Source: Smittium mucronatum (lineage: Eukaryota > Kickxellomycota > Harpellomycetes > Harpellales > Legeriomycetaceae). From it: a stretch of 64,000 nt of DNA. How positions within the stretch are numbered: the stretch's first letter is position 1; each line of letters opens with the position of its first letter. The translations under genes were made by a program, and so were the position numbers. Below the pieces are notes generated by a model, which did not search any database, had not been told where the DNA came from, and saw nothing but the letters and a program-made list of their open reading frames with translations. Positions 22,901 to 37,000 of this stretch are shown one piece after another. Location: contig LSSL01002843.1 of NCBI GenBank assembly GCA_001953115.1, forward strand, positions 59,715 through 123,714, given 5' to 3'.

Positions 22901-23589
22901 ATGAGCAAAAATAAAGTTTTAGAAAAAATGATTTAAATAAGTAAAAATTTATTTTATCAACAAAAGTATTGATGGTATTAAAAAAAACACCTTCATATAG
23001 AGATTGTTAGAATAATATTCCTTAAGCTCTGTACCACATTATTTTGGATTTTATTAGTTATAATCGATTCAGATTTATATTTTTAGAATTTATCGAGACC
23101 TTCAGCATAAAGATATATTGATTTTTCACGAAAATAAGAAAAAAAACTAAGTTTTCAACCTTTATAAATAAAAATAACCAATATTTTTTATAGTATTAAA
23201 TATTTAGTACAGTTATAGATATTCTTATCACATTCAGCAAAAAAAAAAGGAAAATAGGGTTTGGCTTAATTTTCCTACTTTTTTTATAGAAAATTATAAC
23301 TTTTAGCCTAAAGAGCTATAAAAAAAAGTGTAATCAAATAGAAGAATACTAAGTTAATACACCTTTTAAAAAAGAAACTATCATTTAAATAAATAGTTAC
23401 TTTTAGGCATATAATATGTATCTAATATTGAGTATTTTGAATTAAAAACATGTGAAAATATTTATTTCCCGAAAAAACTAGAGTTAAATACAATATATAA
23501 TCGTATATCTCAAAATTTTGGTATGAGTGCACCAGGATCATGAATAAAGATAAAGGAAATGACATATAGGTTTCTTGTAATTCTTTCAA
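20000..23589. other. AT-rich desert without recognisable features
   Basis: A-rich plus strand with many TAA stops. The 65-codon frame at 20615-20812 has the Ile/Tyr/Lys composition expected by chance. Nothing recognisable was found. Confidence 0.55.
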
Positions 23590-24289
23590 CAGATAAGCTA
23601 TTTGCTCTTTATCAAATAAATTTAAAAAGACTGATTAATGATATCGACATATTTTTCAACGCGGAGTAAGTTATAGGTCGTAAAAAACCTTTTCCATATA
23701 GAAAATATAATTATTATTATGAATAATAAAGTTTCAGAATTTGCGTTTATTTGGAGTTAGTTTTCTTCTAGGTGATCTCATCTTTTTTCCTTGTGAACTA
23801 TTATCAAAATAAAGAATTTTTATCAAACACAGATCCTGGAATCATCGATGCAGTGAGTTTAATTACCATTAAAAATTCTGCTATTACAAAAATTCAGATA
23901 ACTGTGATGTGAGTTTTTTTACCGTCAGGTTATTCGTTGGAAAAAATTCCTTGAATTGTCACCAAATAAGCGATATTTTAATTTCCGTTATTGAAAACAA
24001 CCTTATCAAAGATTCACCTAGCCCCATAATAAACTACATGAACATGAAGCTTTTAGATATCTTCTCATGGATATCATAGAGTATAAATATAGCAGATATG
24101 TAAGATTTATTGTACCCAAATTCAATTTTTTTTTCATAAATAGCTGGATTGGTTAATTAATTATTTGTGGGGTACTAATTGATATTAAAAATCATTCAGA
24201 TGTTCAGAATAACAATTTTTTTAGAAATGCGTTGTAACTTTATTTGAATTCAACAATTCTTTTTTTTTTTTGAAATAATACAGTCAATA

Positions 24290-25140
24290 GCGTAATATCT
24301 GTTGTATTTATTTTCGAGCAAAATTCACTAGGTTAACAGTCCATCATTTGATAGTGCTTGTTGTTTGAGAGATGGAAACTTTTTGTTCACTGGATCTAAT
24401 ATTACTGTTTTTGCTTGAAATGATTGCAGCTGTACTTCTAACAGCTTTGTTAGATCTGTTTTTCCTATTTATGATCTATACATGAGGTGAATATGGTCAT
24501 AAATATTCTCTGCGCTAATCTAAACTAAATTGGATATTCGGTTCTAGAGTTTAAAGAATCTTAAAATTTATCATGATGACTGTATGTAGGCTGATGAATC
24601 AATACCCACATTCTTGTCGTCTTGAAGAAAATTGAAATAGGCTTTAAATTTTTTTATACGGTTGTGACAAAAAATAATATAAATTGTGAGGTCCATGTAT
24701 TGAGATTATTTTCTTGAACTTTTACTCGATTAGATAAAATTTTGATTGGGTATTCATTCTGTTTGAAACGTCTAATTGATTCAGTACTGATGAAAAATAA
24801 ATCATCTGTGACCTGGTGTTCATTTAAGTTCAGTGTTTCTGATTGTTTTTTTTATGCTTCCAGTAATTTAATGGATTTCTTTTTCACCAGGCTTTTTCAG
24901 GTACTTGGGATAATCTTATTTTCTAGGTATACTTTTTTTTAAAAAATAATCTCTATAAGTTGGTGATCAAAAAATAATATCTTTAGTTCTATATCATTAA
25001 TATAAATCGATGATTCTAACAGAATAAACAGTCCCAAGCGACTTTGGGGCCATAATAATACCAACCATATCTATTATTTTGATTCAGTAAATATCTTCAG
25101 CTTCGCATTTTCTGGAAGGAGTGAAAGAATGTTTGATTTT
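24290..25140 (-). pseudogene. DIRS-like RNase H and downstream polyprotein remnant
   Basis: The segment LLPENAKLKIFTESK then IDMVGIIMAPKSLGTVYS aligns with the RNase H opening of DIRS elements (P-E-x-x-x-x-E-I-F-T-D-A-S followed by G-W-G-I and G-x-W). The catalytic Asp reads Glu here and the Trp is lost. Then FKKIISIHGPHNLYYFLSQ matches the G-P-H-T-V-D-L-F-A block, followed after a one-base frame change by KFKAYFNFLQDDKNVGIDS. A further piece near 24340-24420 (TKSFHLSNNKHYQMMDC) looks like the next region. Frames shift repeatedly. Confidence 0.55.
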
Positions 25141-25809
25141 TTTAGGGGGTTATCCCAAAATGATATTTTTTGAATAATTGAATCAGTTAGAAAAATACGA
25201 CAAGGTCCAGTAATTTGTAAACTTCATGTAAAAATTTACATCTCTATAAAACTGAGTAGAATAAGTACCCAATCAGGATATGAAATAAAAATTTCATATA
25301 ATTGCCAATAAGTTTCACCAAGAATGTCAGCTTCACTCTTACTGATTTAAATAACTTTCTGGATTCGCCAAGCAAATCATCTATCTTTTTTAAACGCACC
25401 TTTAACGTCGATACCCTGTTTTTAATCCATGAGTAGATGCTTTAGTCATTGTGACAGAGTTTTTGATGAATTTTTTTTATTCAATAAGAGTAAAAGAACC
25501 AAGAGCTCAAATTATAAAAAATTGTATTGTCTATGCATATTTACTTGTCTCCATAAAGATTATCCAATAGCTTGGGCATGCTGAAGCTAGCATCAATTTC
25601 GACTTGTAATATTAAAAACACGATCATAATGTCATTTTAAATATCAGAAGATTGAGTCAAATACCTAAAAATAGGACCATGAACTGAAAGTAAGATAATT
25701 AAATTGAAATAGGAAGAATGAAGCGCACTTCTTGAGCAACAGTATGCGTATGAATGTAGCTTATAAGTCACAAGAAAGAAAATAATATTTTCAGTGTATT
25801 ATAAAGTAT

Positions 25810-26400
25810 ATAAATTCCCGAGTTTCCATTTTGAAACTCTTGTCCTCTATGAGTGAGTTGAGTTTATTTAATTCCAGGAGGCTACAGGTGCCCTCAGTAT
25901 TCTTCGGGCAGGTGAATGGTTGGATTCAGAAGCCATGGAGGGGGGGGGGGGCTAAATCCCCTCTACCACTCGCTTTGATAATAGTGCCTAAATATTTTTT
26001 CAGGACATTTTTCGCTTCCTTGGTTAATTTTCACTTACCTCACAGTGAGTTTGGTTTGTGATAAATAAACCCTAAAAAAATTGGGCTTTAAGAAAAAAAT
26101 TATTTAACGACCCGTTAATCATTGAAAAAATAAAAGTCAAATAAATTTATTATAAGTTTCGCAATCGAAAGATGCAAAACTTCCACTCCAACTATTTTGG
26201 TTTTCTTTTAATACTTTTACGAGATGGCGAGTTTCAAAATCACGGGTTTCTGTTTCACGAGGAATGGCATCTTGAATATATTATTCACTATGTTCCGAAT
26301 CCATATACTGTTAGTGAGCTTTGCCCACTCCGAATTAATAATAGTGTTTCCATCTCCTGATAGGTTGTTTCAGTTTGGGATCTACTTGAAACATTTTCCG
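25810..26400 (-). pseudogene. DIRS-like reverse transcriptase remnant
   Basis: The N-terminal part reads NSEWAKLTNSIWIRNIVNN followed by FKMPFLVKQKP, fitting the DIRS pattern of W-x-x-L-T-x-D-x-W-x-L-x-x-V then a G-(Y/F)-K-I-P-F box. About 0.3 kb on comes PKNTEGTCSLLELNKLNS then LIEDKSFKMET, matching the P-K-K-x-G-G-x-R-P-V-x-D-L-R-x-L-N and F-K-M-E-(T/S) boxes that open the palm domain. Arg-Pro of the first box is lost. A run of 12 G on the plus strand (25940-25951) sits just before the second block and breaks the frame. Confidence 0.6.
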
Positions 26401-27239
26401 CAACCCTATAAGAGTAAGTTTTATTATAATGTAAAAGTTTTAATAATTAAAGAAAAGGGTTAAAGGCTAAATTTGAATATTTGGCTTCAAAAAAGTGATA
26501 AGTTGGCTCTCCATTTATATTCTACGGAATCTGAGTTATGATTCATTTATGAAAAATAGGGGTAATGTATTCTAATTAAAATTGAACAGTAAAGGCTTTC
26601 CGTTTCTATTCTAAAGGAATCTGTGTCATATTTTATACTATTGATTTAGAGATAATTTAGTAAATTTTTAATTGAAACATTACAGAAAACTTCAAATAAA
26701 AATTTTAGCCCTTTTATGGTGAAGGCTAGTTGATTCTAGAATGATAATATCATTAGTAATTTATGAAATAGAGATATTACAAATGGTGACATTACAAAAT
26801 AAAGCAAATTACTGGCGCTTAAGATAGGGACTGGAACCGAATTTTTCAGATTTCGGTTTTTTTGCTCCCAAATAAATAAACTAGTAAGACCTGGTCCGAT
26901 AGCGACTTCTTTGCCTCACAAATATTTTACTATATTAGGGGCTCAATAAACTTATAGAGGTTTAAAGTCTATTATGAGTTACATGGGTTTCTGTGTCGTA
27001 TAAAAAGACAAAAATCGTGTTTGAGAACGTGATATAAGGATATATAAGTATTATGATTCTGCCTTTTCCCAAAATATTCTTATGGAAATAATAATTATTG
27101 GACCTAATGGTATGCGCTAACTTGTTTTGATAATCGTTTAGTTTTTTTTGTATCACGGAATTGTATTGTAAATAAAGTCATTAAAAACTATACTAAAAAA
27201 ATATGAAACAAAGAAAAAGAGGTATAGAAAAGACTATTA

Positions 27240-28020
27240 TCCTAAATACAATAGGCTCTTCTGCCGGACTACCCGCTGCGTACCTACGGGAAAAGAGTTC
27301 AATCTACCAACCGAAAGATCCATCCTCTGGCATTGCTTCAAGTAGGTGTATGATGAGGTTACAAGCAGTAAAGAATTAAGCTCTTCGCCAACGAACAATA
27401 TTTGATTGAATTTACCGAGTTCCTAGTCAGAGCCTACTTCTAACAGGATTAATAAAATTAGGCTCTTACCCAAGCGTGGGTTTGATCGACATGGCTTTCC
27501 TACAAATAGCTGTTAGACGCTGAGATCCGTCTGACCGTCGAACGCTGGACTTGTGCACTAGAATATGTCTCAGCTGTATTAAACGATCGGTTTCTTCAGA
27601 TTATAGATAGTCCTTCTCTGGAATCGCTGTCCTCCGAATCGCTGTGAGCTGTCTCCACTCTTTTCAACCAAGAATAGTACAACGCTATGAGAAATTTTCG
27701 TCTATTGGACTTCGAAAAGTACACTATTAAGCCCCTAAACCACGGAAAAGTATTTCATTCTTAGGGGATAATCTTTTAGATAGTTTTACGATTTCTTTAA
27801 CCATATCGAGGCTAATTAGTTTCACAGTGGTGGTGAAAATATCATTGAAATATACTTCTGGAATTTATCAAGTGTCTTCTTTTAATTGTGTTCATATGTA
27901 AACTTTTGGGAAAGTCCTGAATAGATGGATAGAAAGTTTGGTGATTTCACTCACTATATGAAAAAAGGATCCCTCTCCTAGAATATAGCTTTCTTTTTCT
28001 CACTAGCTGATGAACCAACG
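27240..28020. other. GC-richer scar, probably a decayed transposon end
   Basis: A sharp composition island without a long open frame. On the minus strand its left end reads IELFSRRYAAGSPAEE, resembling the LINE 3' end at 16330-16375 (LELIPSRYGAVNAVEG); at DNA level both carry GTACCTAC, GGGAA and AGTTCAA in the same order. This suggests the 3' end of a second, related LINE with its body to the right, but the next 450 bp could not be matched to the first LINE. A DIRS terminal region is the alternative. Confidence 0.35.
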
Positions 28021-28029
28021 ATGTAAATT

Positions 28030-31000
28030 TTTTAACTTATATTTTTTTTCTTGAATTTGTAAATAGTGTTAAAATATTATATTATAAAATTATTATAAAA
28101 AATTATTCAATGTTGGCAAAGTAACTTATAGAAAGAAAAGATTATAAGGAAATATCTAAACTAAACTTCATAATTCATATCATAAAAAAAGTTCGTTTTA
28201 TTATATTGGTTTATTTTTATCAAAGATTTATCCAATAGGATTTTAACGCTTAATATGTCTTCTATTTGATGTAAAATTATCAAAATTTAATGATTTCTAT
28301 AAAATTTAACTGTTTATAGAAATTTTTACCTGACTGATAAAATATTTAAAGTAAAATATTTTAATTATTTTGCCCAAGAAAAATTCCAAAAAATTTCTGT
28401 AAACAGAAAACTATTTCAGTCGAAGAGTTGATATTGAAACTTAAAGTATGAAGCCTTATAAAAACACAGATGCCGTTAAAACCAATAAAAAGAGGCTTCA
28501 GATTTCGGATTCTTTTTGACCAGTCAAACTAATGTTGGAAATTTGAAGTCTTTCTGGGAAAAATTAATAACATTCTAGTAAAATAATTGGTATTCAATAT
28601 TTTTTTTTATATTATAAATCAATCTTCAAATCACAAGATACTTTTCATTTGATTCTTTATTTCTGTTTCATTGACAATTTTTTTGAAAAAATAATATTAC
28701 CCTCTGGAAATATCAGCACCACTATTTAAAATAATTTCCCAATTTACAGTCGATTTTTTTTATAGATATGATTGCGCTAGTTTGGATCGAAAAATATGGT
28801 TTTATAACCAAAAAGTTTGATGACAGGTTTGTAATTGTAATGTTTAATTAATATATTAAAAAAATAAAATGTATAAAATAATGAAATTTAATCGATGGTG
28901 CTGAAAAATATTTTAAAAAATTTAAAGATTCCTGATTACAATAAAACAATGATTATATAATTATAATTGACTAAAAGAAATATTTCTCTAAAATTAACAC
29001 TGAAAGCCACAAATGGAGCTCATGAATTTTTATGTTTTTTTTTATCTAAATAATTATAATCGATTCTTACACTATATGTAAAAAAAATATAAAATATAAA
29101 AAAAAATCAAAATATAAAAATTTCGGACATTATTTGATTCATGTAAATTGAGATTAAAAGTTAACATCAGTATAGAATTTGAGATATTTTATAGATCGAT
29201 AAATAAAATTTTAAATAAATCATATTATAGATATCATAAGGTTCACAAAATAAAAACTGTTTTCTTTTTGAATAAATTTAACTATGTATGATTTTCAGTT
29301 TTTTGAGGAAAAAACCCATCATAGTCTGGGATTTTAGTGAATGTGAATTTCCCCTTGTGTTTAGGATTATAATCACTGTTATACTGGGTTCATCATGAGA
29401 AAATGAAAAAAATTCCAAAAATTTTAGCTTCAATTATAATATCATGTTTTTTTAAAAAATAATTTCATATGATATGATTTTTGGTTAATTTAATTAATAA
29501 AAATATTTATTTGAATGAGTAAACTTTTAAAAATTAAATCTCAGACTGCATGAATATAAATTCATCACAAACTTAAAATTATTAACTCTGTTTTTGATTC
29601 TTTCAGTTTCCATAATGCAATAATGTTTTAACTTTTTTTAAAATTCATCTAATATTTTTACAAAAATTAGGTTAAATTATATGTAAATAAATGATATTAC
29701 ATTTAAATTTTTTATACTTAATATTTTTTTTCAAGTTTACAAAAAACATCAACTTATGAAAATTGAACTATACTTGTCATCGAAAATTTTATCGTATAAA
29801 AAAATAGTAAAGTTCTATTAGGGCAATCTAGTTTTGATGAAAAAAAATTGTAGTTAAGCTAAAAAATAATCTTTTAAGCAGATTATCTATTTAACACTTT
29901 AAAATAATTAGTTTTATTCATAAAAAAATATTATTAAATTTTATTGATTTAATATGAAGATCTAATTATGTTAAGCTAACTCCATCCCTTCTGTTTCAAT
30001 AAGTGTTTTTTGGAAAACAAAAAAAAAAAGAAGATAAATCCAGGTTTTTATCTTTATGTTTCACCGTTATATTAGTTATACTATTCAAATAACAAAATTC
30101 TGGATTTCATAACTTAAAAGCTTAAATTTTACTAAATTAATACATGTAAATACATTTTCGAGAAGGCTATTAAGCAATAATATAATCTTAATAATTTTTT
30201 TATATAAGAAATATATTTTGCATCACCGTTTTTTATAAAAATGGTATGATTCTATAAAATATTAATTTGCCTTTTAAATTAGGGTTTAAACCTATTATTA
30301 AAGATAAAATTCAATTCCTTTTATTTTTTTTCCAAATTTATATTATATTGCTGTAATATTCTTTTAACAATATATATTTTTTATTTATGAGTTATTCTTA
30401 AGTTGATATTTAGTTTTTTCTTGAGATTTTTTTCATTTAATTAAAATATGTTTACAATTTTGTGAGAGAAAAAGGAAATGCTCTCATTGATTTATAATAA
30501 CTTAATTTTTTTATCAAAATACTTAACTATTATAAAATTAAATAAATACTGTACAATAAAAGTTATTTTTTTACATGTCATTAATTACTGGTTATCTGAA
30601 CAAATCTTCCTAAAGAAATAAGTATTAAATAAATTAAAAAAAATAGTAAAAATAAATCATTAATTGAAAAAATCAATTAAAAAAATGTATTTATAATAAT
30701 TATTTATATTAAAATACGATTAAATTCTTAATTACATATATATATTTATGAAATACTCTTAGTCAAATATATAAAAGGTTTTATCTTAAAGAGATTACAG
30801 AAGATTGGGTCAAAATTTTAAAAAAAACTGTTTAATAATAACAGTTATTTGAGCACATTGAGATTTTATTTTTACTTTATCACATTGAATCTTATTAATA
30901 TAAATTCAATTTAATTAATAAAATAACTATGTAATTTCTAGGGTTTTATAAGAGTGAGATATATTTATTATTTATGCGTATAATTATAAAAAGTTAGCAA

Positions 31001-34000
31001 AAATTAAATATCTATAATCATTCTCTTGGTTAATCTGTAAAACCGAAACCTTAATTAGTAATAATATAAGATACATTAGAAGTATAATATTTTAGATAGT
31101 ACTAAATATAAATAATATTACTTTCAAAATTAAGTTTCTTTAAAGGGGAAACTGTTTTTTAAAAATATTCTAGTTCTGGGCTGATTTAAAAAAAATTTTA
31201 TTTACATAAATTTATCCAGTTTATGATAATGATATTTTACTTTTAAAAGAAAATGATTAAAGCCAAAAAAAATTTTAAATTAAGTTTTAAATTTTATTAT
31301 TTTTATAAGTTAAAGTTATTGATGTAAAACTATACAAACAAAAATAAAATTTAAATGAATTAAAATTGATTTGTAAAATGATATAATTAAAGAGAATGAA
31401 TAAAAGTATCGTATTATAAAAAAAGCTTAATGTAATATTTATCGAAATAACATAGTAAGTTATTTAGATTTTTCGATCTTTTGAAAAAATTAAAATAATT
31501 TTTTTTTTTATGAATAATAATTTATTTTAAATTACGATATTCCCAAAAATCTCAATTTTGAGAAATTCAGATGTAAATTAAGATAAATTTTTTGAATAAA
31601 AAGTCGTGTTTTCACTTTTGATCTTTTAAACATAAATTTTAAAAACTAAGCTTATATAGCAATAAAAACTGAATTATACTTAAATTCTCTAAGTAAAGAA
31701 GTATTTTTTTAAGCCCAAATTTACAATTGTCATAATTTTGACAGAATTAGGGACCATTTGTGAACTGCATGTGTTATAAGAAGGAAGTTTAAATAATTCT
31801 TTTTAATGATCTGTCTACTTTTTTACTCATAGATAATTCAGAAAATATTTAACATGACTAAAATTTGCGTCGAAATAGAATTTAATATATTTGATTCACA
31901 AGTTAAGATCTTTAAATTTGAAAAAAAGCTCTATTGATTTTGTAAAGGTTAATATAAAGCTATTTTTCAAAATGTAATTTTAAAGTTTAAATCTTCTTAT
32001 TAAATTAGTATTAATTCAAAAACACCCTCAAGTCAATTATTTACATCTGAAAATATCAAACTTTATGAGTATGGAAATTTAGCATATTTTATAAAAAAAA
32101 TTGACGTTTCGTAATTATAAAATAAAAATTAATACACAAATACCTTAGATTTTTTCATGTTCTTGATTAAAACAAATATAAAAATTTATATAAATTATCT
32201 GAAACCTAAAGTGTTAAAAAATATTTTAAAAAAATTGGAATAAGTTTAAATTGAAGTCACATATAGATGTTGAAAAATATTGATAGGATCTTTTTATAAA
32301 TTTTGATTTTGTATCTAATGATTTTGTTTAAAAAAGCGAATAAAAATTTTAATGGCTTTTTTTTAATTTTGAATAATATCTGTAGAATGTTTTCAACATA
32401 AGAAATTAATTCGAGAATTTTCAGCTTGTAAATATTTATTGAAATTAATCAATTAATACACACCAAATATATTATTTCACCGATTAAATACTCCTTTGTT
32501 TCAAAAAAGTGGTTTTATTTTATTTCTTTTTAAATATCTGCTATATTTATTCTAATTACCAGTACATAAATAATTTAATATAAAATAATTAATAATAACC
32601 ATAACCATAATATAACCATAACTTTTTTATTTTTAAATTTTGGAGTTTTTTCTTTTTTGAAAAATTAAAGTTTTAAACATTAAACTCGATTAGAAATTTT
32701 TTGATTTTTAAACGCAATATTAAAATTCATTTTTTTCTGATTCACAATAAAAAATAATGTATATTGGATTCAATCATTAAGAAAATTCTTGTATACGATT
32801 GAATGAAATATATTTACAATATCACATTATATCTGATTTTTTGTTAAACCTCTAAAAAATATATTCCTTTGATGCGTCAATAATACATAAGAAATTTTAC
32901 ATTTATTTCATATTAAATTTTCGAATTTAAAAATAGCTACTTATTGAAATTCAGAAACAGTTTTTGATATAAATTTTATGTAAAAATATTTTTTAGATCC
33001 TTAATAACTTTTCCAGATATTTATATCAAAATGAAAATATTAGCCAATTCGATTGATATAAAAAAAAAACTTCTATGCACCTATTATATTTCTTTTAAAA
33101 TGATATTCCCGAAATTTTTAAAAAAAGTATTCTTATTTTCATTCACATTTAATTTTAAAAAAAATCTTTTGAAATATCGATTTACTCAGTAAAATGTTTA
33201 ATTTGAGATAAAAATGAGAAGGCTGTTGAAAAATCAATCTAAATAATTTTTTTTAAATAATGTATAATTTTTGAATAAAGACACTTTTTATTTTTAATTA
33301 AAGGTAAAAAATTAAAACATAATTTTCAATAAATGAATTTTTTTTAAAAAAAATTTAACTTTATAAACTTCGAGTAATTTATCTTGATGAGAAACTTTAT
33401 TCTATTGCTAATAAATAAAAGATTTTTAAATTATCATAGATATAGAGCGCTTTAATAGTGTCAATAAAAGTTAAATACTTTCTTTATAAAATAGTAATAA
33501 AATGAAACTTCTAATCTAAATTTATCATGAAAATTACCAAAATTTATTAGGTATATGTGACATTGATATTAGTTTTTAGAAACTTTTTTTTTTCTATATT
33601 CACATTAAAAGCAATAAATTATGGTGAAATTCAATTCATAGCTATAAGGATTATTTATAGGTTTAATGTAGAACGTCTAAATTAATTAGATTTTAATTTA
33701 TAAATAATTTTTTCCTATCAATAGAACTATATAAATGATACAATTATAAAATTTGTGTATTTTATTTAATTTTTATTAATATATTAAGCTTAGGTTTACT
33801 TACATTTATTAAAATTTTTGATAAAAATAAATACTTAAATTTATCACTCGAATAATTTAGACTTATGTATACTTGATAGAGTCATTTAAATTTTTAAAAA
33901 TGTGACTTAGAAATACCAATAATTCAAAATTCCTTAGAAATAAAAGGTTTATTATAAAAAAATATATATATTTTTAAATAAATGTGTGTTCTATAAATAC

Positions 34001-37000
34001 TGCCACATATTATTAGTTTGAGAATTACATTTATTGCAAAATATTAATTGAAAGTGAATATATTCATAGGGGCTTTTTAAAGATAATATTCCAATTTATT
34101 AAAATCATGATTTAATCCCATTATGAACTAATTAAAACTATTTTTACATTTTTATTACAATATGTAAAACAAAAAGAATAACAAAACACATATTTACATT
34201 TGAATTAACATAAATAACAAGATTTAATGGTTTTTTTTAAATTTTTATATAAAGAATAAAACTTTAACAACTGAAGAAACTATATAATTTGTACGGGTTT
34301 TGCACCACACAGAATAAAATAACAATCCTTTCAAATATCTTCAGTGTTAAAAAATCAAATTTTTACTTTAGTGATATCAAATTTTAAAATTTTAAAATAT
34401 TTTCAATGTAAAATTTAAATCATATACACCAATTTTTTGGTTCGATTAAGTGAAATTTTTGTAAAATTTAATTACTCGTTTTTTTATAAATACATTTTGC
34501 CTTTTCAACAATTATTTCATTTTACTTATGGAAAATTTTGAAACGAATATAAATTTTATCTTGAGGCTTTATTTAAATTTTTTTTTTTCATAAACAATTT
34601 TTTCGGTTGGGGTAGATTAAAAATAACATTATATTTTTTTATGAGTATCAATAATTTTGAATCTAATAGGCAAAATTATGGATTATTTTTAGCAAAAAAC
34701 ATGCATTTTCATATTTACTGATATAAAAAATCGCGATTAATAGACAGCTTACCATAAAAAAATTTTTATATAGATTTCAATTTTTAAAATAAGAAAATCT
34801 TAAAATGCTTACTTATAAAAAAAATCATCCCTCGATTAACAGTTTTTATTTAATTTTTTTGCTAAAACTGATATCATTTCCAGCCAGAACAAATAAGTTT
34901 TATTTGTATTTATAAAAATTTTGTAAGTTAAAATAACCAATGTGCTTATTTCTCAACTTTAAAAAGTTAATAGAATAATATTACCAATTTTTTTTAAAAA
35001 TGAAATCAAAAAACTGTATTCGTATTCTGCAAACTTATAAAAAAATAAGAAAATTTTAAATATTATGTGGAGTAAAACTTTTATTCACATTAATTTAATT
35101 CAAAAAATTTTAGCTCCATAATTTATTTAAAATATAATTTTTAAAAAAGTTGTGTTTTTTTTTTCATTTTATAAGTGTATAAATACGAGTTTAATAATAA
35201 TCTATGAAATTGTATTAAAAATTTTGTTACTAATTTTTTTTTAAAAAATTTAAAATTTAAAATTTAATTCAAAAATGATTTCATTACAATTTTATAAAAA
35301 ATTAATAATTTGAACTTATGTTTTGGCTATAAAAAGGATAATAAAACTCAGATTAATCGAGATAGTTTCAAGTTTATGGTATCGATTAAATGGTAATTAA
35401 ACTTTAAATAATATCATTTTATCAAAATTAATTATATAGTCCTAAAAAATTGCTGTATATTTCTGGGATTCAACCTTTCACAGAAAAAATTTAAATCTTC
35501 ATAACTATTTTATGTTAATTTAAAGTATAATTTATTAGATTTGAAATTGGGAATGATACTAAAAATCGAAATAAATTTAGATGATTATAAAAAAAAAAAA
35601 ATTGACAGACTAGTTTATAAATTATTTTAATTTTAAGATGATAAAAAAAATAATTTTTGCATGTATTCGTTTATAAATTTTTTTTAGAGTAAATTTGAAA
35701 GAAATTAAAGAAAAAATTAGTCTAAAAATTTAAAATTGTAAAAGGAATTTTGAACTTAATATCCAATGTGAAGAAATTTGGATAGAATGGACAAGAAAAA
35801 ACATGATTGTGAATTTTAGATTTATTATAATGAAATATTGTTTATGAATTTAGAAATAATCTTTAAAAAATCATAGTTGAAAAAATAATTATTAATAGAA
35901 GTTTGGGGTTTTTGAATATGATTTTTTTCATTATTAGTATAATTTATTTCTGCAAGAATAATGATTATTCTAAATTATAATGAATTTTTTTCAAAATAAT
36001 ATTACAACAGGAACTATCCAAACAAAAAAAAATAGTTAATAAATCCATCTAATGGTTTATTTTTATAATAATTATTTTTTCTAATTACTATATAAATCTT
36101 GTTAATTCATATCAATGTGCAGGCTAAATAATTTTTTATGGTATTTTTAAATTAATAAAAATTGGTCATTTTTTATTCTGAAATTCATAAAACTGTATAT
36201 AAAATTTTTTAGTGAGATTATTTTTATTTTTAATTTTGAAAAAAAAAATTATAAATAATATGGGTTGAGAATTTATGGATTTAATTAAATATATAATGAT
36301 AAAATCATGTCTCTTATTTTCATTATATTTATACTGTTTGCATTTAGCACATGTTATTCATATTCAATAAAATAGTGAAATTGGGAGAAAGTTATAAAAT
36401 ATTAAAATAAGCTTAAATATTATATTTATTTACTATAATTATCTAGAGTATAATTATATCTAAAAGTGATTTGTTATTTGAAGCTAATAAATTTGTATTT
36501 AAATTAAGATCCTACTTATAGTCAACTTCCCATTATATAACGATTTTACTTTAACTTTTTAAATAATGCAAAGTTGATATTATTGATTTTTAAGAAAAAT
36601 TAAAAATTAAATTAAATTTTCTTTTAACTAATAAAATGTGGTGGTTTTTTAAACTTTATAAATTTAGTTCAATATAAATTTTTTATTTTTTATTATTTAT
36701 CTTACTATTATTAATAGAAAAAACGTCAACAGTTTATCCAAATAAATAAAAAAAATCAAATTTTTAATTTTTTTTAGATTATAAAAGAAAAAATTATCCT
36801 ATTAATTTATTCGCAAGGGTTTAAAAAATATAAGTTTTAAATCTGTGTCTCTTCAATGGTTTTCTATATATATATGACCCCCACCAAAAAAAGTATTTAA
36901 AAAAAAAACTATAAGTAGTTATAAATAAAAAAATTAAAGACAAGTGTATATATTTTTATTATTAAGCTCTAAAGTAAAAATAAAAAATCATTCTTTTTTT

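Larger units (their letters stand above)
23590..26460 (-). mobile_element. Decayed DIRS-like retrotransposon
   Basis: Minus-strand fragments follow the order found in DIRS-like (tyrosine-recombinase) retroelements: reverse transcriptase (26360-25810), RNase H (about 25140-24990) and the conserved G-P-H-x-x-x-L-F downstream region (24720-24590). The block is interrupted by stops and frameshifts throughout and is more AT-rich than the LINE, so it is probably older. The recombinase expected at 23590-24300 leaves only protein-like but unmotifed sequence. Sequence up to about 27000 may be its gag region. No inverted or split terminal repeats were found by eye. Confidence 0.55.

Noticed and set aside
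26962..27156. Minus-strand 64-codon frame as a gag fragment of the DIRS-like element
   Set aside because: No recognisable motif; kept only as a possible extension of the element.
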